This document shows positions 45,661 through 54,842 of a stretch of 64,000 nt of DNA, one piece after another. Under the pieces are notes generated by a model. The model saw nothing but the letters and a program-made list of their open reading frames with translations, searched no databases and was not told where the DNA came from. The translations under genes were made by a program, and so were the position numbers. Position 1 is the stretch's first letter, and every line of letters starts with the position of its first letter. Source of the DNA: Gammaproteobacteria bacterium (GTDB lineage: Bacteria > Pseudomonadota > Gammaproteobacteria > Pseudomonadales > Cellvibrionaceae); NCBI GenBank assembly GCA_004173475.1, contig SEBU01000001.1, positions 1,240,001-1,304,000 on the forward strand, given 5' to 3'.

Positions 45661-47157
45661 TTATTCCAGCAGCTGACTAACGTAAGGAATAATATCGGTC
45701 GCCAATAATCCACGTTGACCGATTTTTTCTGCGGCTTGGTCGGCTGCACTGGCGTGCAAAGTCGCACCCAGTCGCGCGGCTTCCTCCACCGATAAACCTT
45801 GCGCTATTAGCGCCCCTAAAATCCCACTTAGTACATCGCCCATGCCGCCAGTTGCCATGCCTGGGTTGCCATCGGTGACCACACCGACAATTCCAGACTC
45901 GCCTGACACAAGACTTCCAGCACCTTTCAAAATGGCCGCTCCACCAAATTTTTGTTGGAGATTTGCGAGGCTGGCAAATCGGTCAGCATTGACCGTTTGC
46001 GTTGTTATGCCCAACAGCCGCCCTGCTTCTCCCGGGTGCGGTGTAAAAAGCCAATTGGAACGAGGCTTAAGATCAGGCACAACGCGGCCTTCTGCGAGGA
46101 TATTCAGAGCATCGGCATCCAAAACTAACGGTACATTGCATTGGAGGGCGCGCTGCAACATTTGTTCGGACCACGCCGAGCGGCCCAGACCAGGCCCTAT
46201 CACAATCACCGTTGGGCGATTCAAAAGCGTCTCTAACTCCAAACCTGATGCAACACCGCGCGCCATAATCTCTGGGCAACGCGTCAGAATAGCGCTCACG
46301 TGCTCAGGCTGAGTCGCCACGCTGACCAAACCTGCACCACCGCGCGCAGCAGCTTCGGCTGCCATAATTACTGCACCGCCGTAGCCTTTATCGCCACCTA
46401 TTATTAGCACATGGCCGAAGTCGCCTTTGTGCGAATCGGCCTCACGTTGCGGGAGCAATTCAAGCAGATCGATCAGGTGTAATTGTTCCGCTGTCGCCGT
46501 CTCACGGGAAAAAATATCAGCTGGAATATCCAGGTCAGACAAAAACACCTCGCCGCACATTGCTGGACCACGCCCAGTGACCAGGCCGCGTTTGAGACCA
46601 ATGAATGTGACTGTGAGGTGGGCGCGAACGACCGCACCGTGTATTGCGCCAGTGTCACCGTTCAAACCTGAAGGGATATCCATCGCAAGAACGGATAAAT
46701 GACTAACGTTAATTTGCTTGATGGCGGCTTCAAATTCGGGCCTAACGTCGCCCTCTAGTCCAATACCTAAAAGGCAATCGACAATAACACCTGCCGCAGG
46801 GGCTTGCGCTTGAGCCCAGGGAACAATTGTCACGCGCTCTTGTACGGCAAATTCGTAGGCCGTGCGTGCTTCGCCAGACAACTTATCGCCAGGCGTGAGT
46901 TGGATAACTTGAACCGGAATCAATCGTTGAGCGGCTAAAGCGGCCAACACATAGCCATCGCCGCCATTTTTGCCCGAACCGCAGTAGACCGTAATAAGTT
47001 CTGGGGCCGGATAATGTTTCAACAACAACTCGAAGGCTGCGCGACCTGCCCGCTTCATCAATTGAATACCGGGAATTCCACTGGAGATAGCGGCAGCATC
47101 TAATGCAAAGACCTGAGCCGTTGAATAGAGGGAATTATTAGACGCGGTAATTTTCAT
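45661..47157 (-). CDS. nnrD: Bifunctional NAD(P)H-hydrate epimerase / ADP-dependent dehydratase
   Basis: Nicotinamide repair enzyme of about 498 residues. The N-terminal epimerase (YjeF_N, about 1-215) has CGSGKNGGDGYVLA and DIPSGLNGDTG. The C-terminal ribokinase-like dehydratase (about 225-498) has VLIIGGDKGYGGA, VIGPGLGRS, DADALNIL, FTPHPGEAGRL and the NPGMATGGMGDVLSGILG signature. Together they repair R/S NADHX and NADPHX. ATG 47157 (MKITASNNSLYS) is used; a longer frame adds 16 unsupported residues. VOC and tsaE genes follow in the same direction. Confidence 0.95.
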   Translation of the reverse strand: MKITASNNSLYSTAQVFALDAAAISSGIPGIQLMKRAGRAAFELLLKHYPAPELITVYCGSGKNGGDGYVLAALAAQRLIPVQVIQLTPGDKLSGEARTAYEFAVQERVTIVPWAQAQAPAAGVIVDCLLGIGLEGDVRPEFEAAIKQINVSHLSVLAMDIPSGLNGDTGAIHGAVVRAHLTVTFIGLKRGLVTGRGPAMCGEVFLSDLDIPADIFSRETATAEQLHLIDLLELLPQREADSHKGDFGHVLIIGGDKGYGGAVIMAAEAAARGGAGLVSVATQPEHVSAILTRCPEIMARGVASGLELETLLNRPTVIVIGPGLGRSAWSEQMLQRALQCNVPLVLDADALNILAEGRVVPDLKPRSNWLFTPHPGEAGRLLGITTQTVNADRFASLANLQQKFGGAAILKGAGSLVSGESGIVGVVTDGNPGMATGGMGDVLSGILGALIAQGLSVEEAARLGATLHASAADQAAEKIGQRGLLATDIIPYVSQLLE

Positions 47158-47382
47158 AAAAAACTCAAATAGAGGCGAAAAGCCATGAGGCTTTGGGTAT
47201 GACAACGGGCGATTATACGCAAGTTGCTTAAGGTGTCGTAGCCGAATTTAATGTGGGCAAAGATTCGCGCTGCTGAGTAAATGAACCTATAGTTAGACAA
47301 ACTTCATGGCCAAAACTCATACTTTAAAGCGACATCGGCACGTCTCAGCTCTGCCGGTCGAATCGGCGGCTACACACCTAAG

Positions 47383-49158
47383 ATGCAAGTAAAATTCACC
47401 CTCAGTAACATCATTCGCGGCGATGCAGCGCAGCTTGATCAACTTTTTCAAGCCGCAGCGGTGCCTTCCCCCGCTACAGTTTTGCGCAGTCACACCGCAG
47501 AAAAGGTTTGCAAATATTTGTTGAAACCTGAGCAATTCGATGTAGCACTCGCAGTGCACATTAATCAATTGCAAGCCGTAATTATTCCTAAAATTGCACA
47601 GGACGATGGGTTTTACCTGAATGCCGAAAATCCCCTTCGCCAACTTTTCAGCGCGCTCATAAACCGGGCAGTCAGCTGGTATCCACGAGAATCAAAATCC
47701 AGCCAGCAATTCCTGGAAAAATTGACGACGCTAGTAAAAAAACTCGATCAAAGTTCAAGCGAACAAGTAAATGCGGCAAGTAATGAATTTAGGGATTGGC
47801 TTGAGGCGGAAGCGAAACGCTCCGCCATGCTCGAAAGCAGGTTATGCGAGACCGAAATAAATTCCTTTAAAACGCTCAGCGCGGAGTGCAACGTTTTAGA
47901 ATTAATTAACGCCGCTCTCGCCAACAAACCATTTCCTGTTGAACTTCAAACAGGCGTTGCTAATACGCTTAAAAGTGAATTATTACATTCGTATTTTACC
48001 GCAGGTCAGGACAATCCATTCTGGAGAACCTGGCAACGCTTGCTGCCTCTACTTGGAAAAGTATTTGCAACTATTGCAACACCCGAAATGAGTTCAGAAG
48101 ATTCACAGGTGCTTTACCGTACCATTCCTGCATTGCTAAATGAACTCGAACGTAGCCTCACCATTCAAATCAGTAATCCCGAAAGTTATCGCCAGTGGGT
48201 AGAGGTTTTGAGCGAGCAACTGATGTTGACCATTAAAAAGCAGCCCATTCACTGCAGCATTTTTAATGACTTAAAATATCCTGTCGGATTTGAAAATCTC
48301 AACACGCGTGTAACGACTGACATTTTGCAACAAAGTGACAGCATACAAGAAGGTGACTGGATTTTATTTACTAACGAAAATCAGTTAGTGATTCGCTGTA
48401 AGCTCGCCCTTAAAAATAGCGAAACCAGTCAGCTACTATTTGTGGACGACACTGGACGCAAAGTCATGAATAAAAATGCGCAGGATTTTGCGGTATGCGT
48501 TGCCACTGGCATTGCAAAAAAAATGACGCCCGTAAACGCCGAGGAAATTATTACAAAGATCCTTCAAGCATTGATTGATTTGTACGAACAAAAGAAAAAC
48601 CAAAGCAAAGTGCAAAAAAATGCCAGTGATGCCAAAGCGCTGGCAGAAACGCAACTTCAGATACAGGCTGAATTGACGCAAAAAAAAGAGCGTGAGGAAG
48701 AAGAAAAGAAACGCGTAGTTCAGGAGTTAGGCGCGCGACGCGCGGCAGCACAAAAAGCCCTGGCGGAAGCAGCAGCTATCGCCGAGGAACGAGCGCAGCG
48801 TGCTGCAGAACTCAAGCTAGCCCAGGAAAAAGAACGCTTACAGTTAGAGGCCGAACAAGCGGCAGAAAATTTACAGCGCATTCAATTGGCTAACATCAAT
48901 ATCAGCGCTTTAAATCTCGGTGCGCGCGTTGAACTCATTCAGAACGGGGAGGCTGTGCGTTGCAAACTCGCGGTTATTATTGCCGCCACCGGAAAATATA
49001 TTTTCTCAGATAACATTGGTCGCAAAATTGCGGAATTCCAGCGCGAGCAATTGGTGCAAGCCTTACTCAACAATCAACTCACGTTACTTAACAATGGCGA
49101 TAGTTTTGATGATCAGCTCGTCAAAGTTATTCGCGGATTACGCAAAGATATTTCCTAG
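47383..49158 (+). CDS. DUF1631-like protein with coiled-coil and repeated C-terminal module
   Basis: A 591-residue cytoplasmic protein. Residues about 1-310 are mainly helical. A beta module follows (VTTDILQQSDSIQEGDWI to VDDTGRKVMNKNAQDFA), as in DUF1631. A long charged coiled coil spans about 405-500 (QKKEREEEEKKRVVQEL and many A/E/R residues). A second, shorter copy of the beta module occurs near the C-terminus (LGARVELIQNGEAVRCKLAV to FSDNIGRKIAEFQREQL). DUF1631 proteins are often linked to c-di-GMP or surface behaviour, and the next gene encodes a PilZ protein 9 bp away, which supports a joint role. The exact function is unknown. Confidence 0.72.
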   Translation: MQVKFTLSNIIRGDAAQLDQLFQAAAVPSPATVLRSHTAEKVCKYLLKPEQFDVALAVHINQLQAVIIPKIAQDDGFYLNAENPLRQLFSALINRAVSWYPRESKSSQQFLEKLTTLVKKLDQSSSEQVNAASNEFRDWLEAEAKRSAMLESRLCETEINSFKTLSAECNVLELINAALANKPFPVELQTGVANTLKSELLHSYFTAGQDNPFWRTWQRLLPLLGKVFATIATPEMSSEDSQVLYRTIPALLNELERSLTIQISNPESYRQWVEVLSEQLMLTIKKQPIHCSIFNDLKYPVGFENLNTRVTTDILQQSDSIQEGDWILFTNENQLVIRCKLALKNSETSQLLFVDDTGRKVMNKNAQDFAVCVATGIAKKMTPVNAEEIITKILQALIDLYEQKKNQSKVQKNASDAKALAETQLQIQAELTQKKEREEEEKKRVVQELGARRAAAQKALAEAAAIAEERAQRAAELKLAQEKERLQLEAEQAAENLQRIQLANINISALNLGARVELIQNGEAVRCKLAVIIAATGKYIFSDNIGRKIAEFQREQLVQALLNNQLTLLNNGDSFDDQLVKVIRGLRKDIS

Positions 49159-49167
49159 GAATTTATA

Positions 49168-49524
49168 ATGACTACTGAAGATCAACGTCAGGAATATCGT
49201 TTGGAAACTCAATTAACTGTTTTTTTAGAATTGGGTGACGAACAGGACAATGACGCGGTTATTGTAATCAGTCGCAGCTTGGATATTTCAGCTAACGGCT
49301 TGCGAATTATTACCGACCGAGAATTAGTTCCCGGCAGCATTTTACGCAGTTGCGTACAAACCGAAAATATAGACAAGCGGTTTATGTTGATCACCGAAGT
49401 AAAGTGGTTGCAACCCTGGCAGCATCCCGGCGAATTTTTGGTGGGTCTCGCCCTCTTTGAATCCGAGAATTCAAATATTCAGGAGTGGAAAGAATTTATT
49501 GCCGAGCAATGCCAGTTAGAATGA
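49168..49524 (+). CDS. PilZ domain protein
   Basis: A 118-residue single-domain PilZ protein. R7-x3-R11 (RQEYR) and D39-x-S-x-N-G44 (DISANG) are the c-di-GMP contacts, followed by the usual strands (LITEVKWLQPW, FLVGLALFE). It is tightly coupled to the DUF1631-like gene upstream (9-nt gap, AGGAATTTATA before the ATG). The pair probably forms a c-di-GMP-responsive unit. Confidence 0.88.
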   Translation: MTTEDQRQEYRLETQLTVFLELGDEQDNDAVIVISRSLDISANGLRIITDRELVPGSILRSCVQTENIDKRFMLITEVKWLQPWQHPGEFLVGLALFESENSNIQEWKEFIAEQCQLE

Positions 49525-49652
49525 CGCACCATTTTATTATCCTTAAAATAGGAAGTCCGTTTCTGCAATCAAAACAACATTTGCTGATCGAAAAATTTAG
49601 GATCTGGCAAATTTGCACAGGGATCATTACACTTCAGCCATCCATCTAACAT

Positions 49653-51053
49653 GTGTGCAAAAAAATGACTTCCGAACCCACTCAGGTTAATCCGGCCATT
49701 GATGCTACGCAGGTAAAAAAACCTGTAGCTGAAACCATGGATAATCCCGCGCAAGATAATAATGCAACGCGTATTTTTTCCACCGATGACGCTACCCGAA
49801 TTAAAACCACAGGTCATGCCATATCGCCATCGTCTGACGTGGTCATTGGCGATACTATTAAAGGGCGGTTTGTGCTGGATAGCCTATTGGGTAGCGGAGG
49901 CATGGGGTCGGTATATCGCGCGCTGGATTTGCGAAAAAAAGAGGCTCGAGATAATAAACCTTATGTTGCCTTAAAGCTGTTGGGCGAGGAATTTAAAGAT
50001 CACCCTGAAGCATTGATAACTCTACAGCGCGAGGCGCGAAAAACTCAGGAGCTTGCGCACCCGAATATAGTGACAGTTTACGATTTTGATCGCGACGGCG
50101 ATTTAATTTATCTAACAATGGAGGAGTTAAAAGGTAAATCGCTGGACGAATTTATCCTGACGTCCAGAGCTTCAACCACGCTTGATGAAAAACTTTATAT
50201 CCTGCAGCAAATTGCACAAGGTCTTTACTATGCGCACAGTAAAGGCATTGTTCATTCGGATTTAAAACCCGCTAATATTTTTATAACCAATAACAACACT
50301 GTCAAAATTCTGGATTTCGGTATTGCACGCGCGATTAATAGCGAAATATATGAAGATAGCTTTGACGCTGGCGATCTAGGTGCTGTGACCTTTGCCTATG
50401 GCAGTTTGGAAATGTTGAATTTCGACAAACCTCATCCCAGTGACGATATTTATGCACTGGGCATTATTGCCTGCGAATTACTGGGCAAACATCACCCCTA
50501 CAAACGCCAAAATGCACAACAAGTATTGCAAAGTGGCACAGCACCCAACTTGCCGCCACTTAAAAATCCGCTGTTGAGAAAATTACTGCTTAAGAGCATT
50601 GCAATCAAGCGTGAAGACCGGATTCAAAGTGCAGCGGAATTCATAAAACAGTTAAAATTTGCTCGCAACGGCGTTCGAAAAGTAACTTATATGGTCACCC
50701 TTGTTTTGCTGGCACTCATAGGTAACTTTATTTACTGGCATTATTTTGGTTCACATGAGGTTGCGTTTTCAGACCTACCGGTGAATGCGCAACAGGACTT
50801 TAATAATTATCTTAAAGAAGCCGAGACTGCGTTAAGCTTTGACGATTTGCAAGGAGCTGTAGTGAATATTGATCACGCCTACAATATTCATAAGACCCAC
50901 AAAGATATGCTTGAGTTACGCGATAATGTGGTAAAGATTATTAACCAAAATTTGGCCACGGCCGATACGGATTTAAAACGCAGCTTTTATCAGCAACAGT
51001 TGGATCAACTAAAAACCTACCCGGCCTTTGCGAAAGTTACTGCGAATAAGTAG
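49653..51053 (+). CDS. Membrane-anchored Ser/Thr protein kinase (PknB-like)
   Basis: A 466-residue Hanks-type kinase. The first 65 residues are Thr/Asp-rich and disordered. Kinase domain about 70-340: Gly loop LGSGGMGSVY, ATP lysine K108 (VALKLL), catalytic loop H201-S-D203-LKPAN and D221-FG. The usual Arg of HRD is replaced by Ser, so it is not an RD kinase and probably does not depend on activation-loop phosphorylation. The APE motif is also altered. One membrane helix follows (VTYMVTLVLLALIGNFIYW), then about 100 periplasmic, helical, TPR-like residues. GTG 49653 or ATG 49665 may be the start. Its partner phosphatase is not in the window. Confidence 0.88.
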   Translation: MCKKMTSEPTQVNPAIDATQVKKPVAETMDNPAQDNNATRIFSTDDATRIKTTGHAISPSSDVVIGDTIKGRFVLDSLLGSGGMGSVYRALDLRKKEARDNKPYVALKLLGEEFKDHPEALITLQREARKTQELAHPNIVTVYDFDRDGDLIYLTMEELKGKSLDEFILTSRASTTLDEKLYILQQIAQGLYYAHSKGIVHSDLKPANIFITNNNTVKILDFGIARAINSEIYEDSFDAGDLGAVTFAYGSLEMLNFDKPHPSDDIYALGIIACELLGKHHPYKRQNAQQVLQSGTAPNLPPLKNPLLRKLLLKSIAIKREDRIQSAAEFIKQLKFARNGVRKVTYMVTLVLLALIGNFIYWHYFGSHEVAFSDLPVNAQQDFNNYLKEAETALSFDDLQGAVVNIDHAYNIHKTHKDMLELRDNVVKIINQNLATADTDLKRSFYQQQLDQLKTYPAFAKVTANK

Positions 51054-51135
51054 CGAAAAAAACACAAATAAAAATGGCACTTACTTAAGCGTTTTATACC
51101 AAACACAGTTGATATCAGTTTCGCGCTCAGCGAGA

Positions 51136-51190
51136 AGCTGTCGAAGAGTCTAGTGAAAATGCCCTTCGACAGGCTCGGGACGAACGGCGT
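51136..51190. repeat. REP-like palindromic intergenic element
   Basis: CTGTCGAAG (51138-51146) and CTTCGACAG (51164-51172) are perfect inverted arms. They are followed by GCTCGGGACGAACGG. Elements with the CTTCGACAGGCTC core are dispersed in many bacterial genomes, so this is probably one copy of a REP/MITE-like family. Confidence 0.5.
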
Positions 51191-51252
51191 CTCCAATTTA
51201 AGACACGCCATTCGGCCCAGACAAGTGATTTTTTTTATTTAACTATCAACTT

Positions 51253-52875
51253 TTACTTACTCACGAAAAAGAAATCACCAACCTCATGCCCTGTGCCTTT
51301 AATCGCTTTGAATTCTGGCAACTGAACAAAATTAATCGATTTTGCTTTTTCACTGACTTGGTCTTTTATTTTTAAGAACAACTCCGGCCCACTAATCACT
51401 CCCTTTGCAGAATCCAATGCGTCCAGGAATGCGCGTGCGAACACTGAATGTCCTTCCCCGGCGTTATCAAGCACCGGTAAATCTCCACCCGAGGACAATA
51501 ACAGACGTGATTTTTTCGGCAGCTTGTAGCGAATATAGTCTTCACTAAATTTTTGTTTGTCGCCCATAAATAAATAGCCAGGCTCAGTAGAAAGCAAACC
51601 GGCGTAACAAGAATCTGCCACCACCAGCACGCGTTTTGCCTTTAAACGAGCCAAATGGCGATTAACAAATTCATTAGAAACCCAAAAGGTATCATCTGGC
51701 GGTGGTGTTGCGTTACTCGGCAACCAGTAGCCGGTTTCAATTCCGCCAGCTTGCACTCGGCTACCATGGCCCGCGTAAAAAATTAACAAATTATCGCCAT
51801 CTTCCAGTTTCGCATCCATATCGTTGATCGCGCGCATAACGGTACTGTTATTGCCATCTAAAACCATGGTGACCTGGAAACCGTATTTTTCTTCCAGAAT
51901 TTTTTTAGCGCGCTTGGCATCGGCATGAGGCGTTTTTAAACTTTCGATATGGTCGTATTGTTGATTGGCAATGATCAGTGCGTAATATTTACCAAATTGT
52001 AAATTGCCTTTTTTCAATTCAGACGCTGAGTTTGCAGGTGCAATAACGGCGTCCTTATTAATTTGTGGCTCGCGCACCTCCGCCAACTTATTAATTTCAT
52101 TTTTCGCGAGTACACGTTCATTATCCAACCCATTTACCCATGTTCTTAGCTGGGCGAGCTCTGCTTGTTTTTTTGCATCCTCTGACGCTTTCTTACTTGT
52201 GGCTTGTAGATTTTTAATCTGATTATTCAATAGACTAATTTGCGATGTTTTGTCATCAACCGTTTTTTGCAATTGGGCACGTAAATCTTTTTGCGCAGAA
52301 TCTGCAGCCGATTGATAAATTAAATTATCCTGCGGCAAGCCCCACGCTTTACGGTACCAATTGAGTGCCGTCATTTTGTCTTTAGGAACCCCCAAACCCT
52401 GCTCATAGAGTGTGCCCAAATTAAACTGCGCGCGTGCGTTACCCTGCTCTGCCGCTTTTTGATACCAAATAATCGCTGCCGCATAATTAGGCTCGCCACC
52501 TAAGCCCCGTTCAAAAATTTCACCTACGTTAGTTTGTGCTTCAGCATCGCCTAACTCCGCGGTCGCAAGCCATACTTGCAACGCAGTTTTATAGTTAGCG
52601 CGATCATAGGAAACATACTCACCACCACGAATGCGACAATCCGCTGCGGTAGTTAAAACTGGACGACGTGGGGTCATGTAACTCGTAGCACCCAACTGAC
52701 GAATTTGTCCTGGCAATAAACAATCAACAACGTAGAGATCGGCAGCCGTTGGCGCCTGAGCTCCTGCAACAGGTTTTGTCGGAGCTGTGTTACAGGCAAC
52801 TAGTAGCGATGCAACCGCACCCACACCAATTACACCTGCCATTAATGTCCTTAAAGGGCTCAAAAGTTTATTCAT
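51253..52875 (-). CDS. Caspase-like (peptidase C14) lipoprotein with SEL1 repeats
   Basis: A 540-residue predicted lipoprotein: a signal with lipobox LLVAC near residue 28. Two or three SEL1-type TPR repeats follow (about 95-185; AAIIWYQKAAEQGNARAQFN, LGTLYEQGLGVPKDK), then a coiled coil (205-275) and a caspase-fold domain (about 295-535). The catalytic dyad is present: H370 in FYAGHG and C423 in VADSCYAG. Such bacterial caspase homologues cleave after basic residues or act in protein complexes; the target is unknown. It is convergent with the Ser/Thr kinase gene. Confidence 0.87.
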   Translation of the reverse strand: MNKLLSPLRTLMAGVIGVGAVASLLVACNTAPTKPVAGAQAPTAADLYVVDCLLPGQIRQLGATSYMTPRRPVLTTAADCRIRGGEYVSYDRANYKTALQVWLATAELGDAEAQTNVGEIFERGLGGEPNYAAAIIWYQKAAEQGNARAQFNLGTLYEQGLGVPKDKMTALNWYRKAWGLPQDNLIYQSAADSAQKDLRAQLQKTVDDKTSQISLLNNQIKNLQATSKKASEDAKKQAELAQLRTWVNGLDNERVLAKNEINKLAEVREPQINKDAVIAPANSASELKKGNLQFGKYYALIIANQQYDHIESLKTPHADAKRAKKILEEKYGFQVTMVLDGNNSTVMRAINDMDAKLEDGDNLLIFYAGHGSRVQAGGIETGYWLPSNATPPPDDTFWVSNEFVNRHLARLKAKRVLVVADSCYAGLLSTEPGYLFMGDKQKFSEDYIRYKLPKKSRLLLSSGGDLPVLDNAGEGHSVFARAFLDALDSAKGVISGPELFLKIKDQVSEKAKSINFVQLPEFKAIKGTGHEVGDFFFVSK

Positions 52876-53092
52876 AAAATTACCTGAAGTAGGTTATTGT
52901 TATTAAAAAAGTCCTAGGATAATACCCGCAATTGAATAGCGCTTTAATAGTACACACAACGCTCGCCAATCGGCAGTGAAATATTACACATAGATGCGAA
53001 TGACCATGCATTCGCTTAGCATAGACACAAAAGTAGATCTTGAATCCATGATCGAAGTTATAAACGCAATTCAGACACCCAGATTATCGGTC

Positions 53093-53917
53093 ATGATTAA
53101 AAAAAGTTTTATGTTACTCGTGACATTACTTTTGATGAGCGCTTGTCAGTCTACTCGTAACATTCAACCTTCGATTTGGCCGCACGGAGCTTTTGTAACC
53201 TCCAGCCAATTCAAACATATGGTGGTTATTCAGGGCGAGAAAAATACCCAACGTCTGCATGTTTATATTGAAGGTGATGGGAGACCATTTCGCAATCGGT
53301 TTCAAATATCGGCCGATCCAAGCCCTCGCAATCCCTTGTTGCTGCAACTTATGGCACAAGATAAAACAGCGAGTATGTACCTGGGTCGCCCATGCTATTT
53401 CACACAATCCAACCCGCTCATGGCTGACCAAGAATGCAATTTTCATTGGTGGACCGATGCGCGCTATTCGGATGCAGTAGTTACCAGCATGATTGATGCG
53501 CTGCGTCAGAATTTAAAAAATTATGAATTTCGCGGGATAACCTTAATTGGTCACAGTGGTGGAGGTACGCTTGCTATGTTGATGGCGGAGCGCATGCCCG
53601 AAGTGGACCAACTCGTAACACTGGCGGGGAATTTGGACACACAGGCCTGGACGCGCTATCACCATTTTACGCCTTTATATAATTCGTTAAACCCCGCAGA
53701 GCACGTTAAAACTGCCAGCCCTGTAAAACAAATACATTTTATGGGTGACAAAGATGACAATATTCCGCCAGGATTATCATTGGATTTTTTACAAAAAATA
53801 AATCAGGAACAAAAAGTTATCAAAAATTTTGATCACAACTGCTGTTGGCAACTACGTTGGCCAGAATTATTGAAGAAAATAGAAATGCAAATGGAAAAAC
53901 ATCAGGATACTCTTTAA
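53093..53917 (+). CDS. Alpha/beta-hydrolase-fold lipoprotein
   Basis: About 274 residues from ATG 53093, chosen because it opens a lipoprotein signal (MIKKSFMLLVTLLLMSAC, lipidated C18); an upstream start at 52994 would add 33 residues before the signal. The hydrolase nucleophile elbow is GHSGGG (S155). A late GDKDDNIPP and a near-terminal NFDHNCCWQ could supply the acid and the histidine. The substrate is unknown, perhaps an ester or lipid at the envelope. No operon partner is evident. Confidence 0.75.
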   Translation: MIKKSFMLLVTLLLMSACQSTRNIQPSIWPHGAFVTSSQFKHMVVIQGEKNTQRLHVYIEGDGRPFRNRFQISADPSPRNPLLLQLMAQDKTASMYLGRPCYFTQSNPLMADQECNFHWWTDARYSDAVVTSMIDALRQNLKNYEFRGITLIGHSGGGTLAMLMAERMPEVDQLVTLAGNLDTQAWTRYHHFTPLYNSLNPAEHVKTASPVKQIHFMGDKDDNIPPGLSLDFLQKINQEQKVIKNFDHNCCWQLRWPELLKKIEMQMEKHQDTL

Positions 53918-53990
53918 CACCTGATGCTTTATTGCGATAGCAACCTGGCTTAACAATTTCCGGCGGCGCACACCGAAAGCTAATTAATAA

Positions 53991-54725
53991 TTATTTCAAC
54001 AAATAAACAACGTACACTTGGGCCTTTGCTTTCATAACACCCGGCTCAAAGGGTTCATTTGAAACCATCTTCGCGGACATTGCTTGCGGCGCAGCGTCAC
54101 TTGCGGATTCGCCAACAATTCCACGATTTACGCGTAACGAAAATGTTTCTTCTGCACGCGTATTAAATTCTGAAATCGAAAATGGATCCCCTAATTCTTT
54201 ATCTTGTGATTTTGCCAAACGTTCCGCACGCGCCTTTGCATCTGCCATAGCGCTAATCAATACTTTATCTTGCGCGGATTTCTCATCGCTTAGTGACAAC
54301 TTGGTGTTAATTGTTTGCGTAATTTTCGCATCCACTAACGCCTTCATCACTTGCGCGTATTTGGTTAAATCTTTCAATTTAATATCTACTTGGCGCGACA
54401 CACGATTACCACTAAACACGCGCCCCTGATCTTTGTACTCATATTCAGGAAAAATGGACAATGCGGTTGTAGCGATTGAATCCGGTTTAATACCCAATTT
54501 TTTGCAGGTGTTAATCAACAGGTTTGATCGGGAATCTACATCGGCCTTAGCAGCTGCGAGATCAATGTCCGTTTTTTCAATTAGTAAACTAAACGTCATA
54601 AGATCTGGAGTGACTTCTACCTCAGCGGAACCTTCAACGTAAACGTGTGGCTTATCTGGCAACGGAGAAGCCGACAAAAATTGACTAAATAAACCTAAGG
54701 CTGCGACTGCAATTAATTTTTTCAT
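53991..54725 (-). CDS. SIMPL domain (DUF541) periplasmic protein
   Basis: A 244-residue exported protein with a signal peptide (about 1-20, ending SAS) and a SIMPL domain: VYVEGSAEVEVTPDLMTFSLLIEKTD near the start, then SRQVDIKLKDLTKYAQVMKALVDA and AMADAKARAERLA. Homologues (YggE, BP26) are periplasmic or outer-membrane proteins linked to oxidative stress. It is monocistronic. Confidence 0.88.
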   Translation of the reverse strand: MKKLIAVAALGLFSQFLSASPLPDKPHVYVEGSAEVEVTPDLMTFSLLIEKTDIDLAAAKADVDSRSNLLINTCKKLGIKPDSIATTALSIFPEYEYKDQGRVFSGNRVSRQVDIKLKDLTKYAQVMKALVDAKITQTINTKLSLSDEKSAQDKVLISAMADAKARAERLAKSQDKELGDPFSISEFNTRAEETFSLRVNRGIVGESASDAAPQAMSAKMVSNEPFEPGVMKAKAQVYVVYLLK

Positions 54726-54842
54726 TTATTAAATCTCCACGTAAATTTCAAAGACTATACATGATTGTGAGGGTTCGTTTTGTAACTAATTGTTCGCTAG
54801 ATTTGATGCGAATCGAGACATGCGTATAAGCACACTTTAAAT

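Noticed and set aside
52994-53092. Longer N-terminus for the alpha/beta-hydrolase lipoprotein
   Set aside because: It would place 33 residues before a clear lipoprotein signal and lipobox. The internal ATG at 53093 makes better sense.
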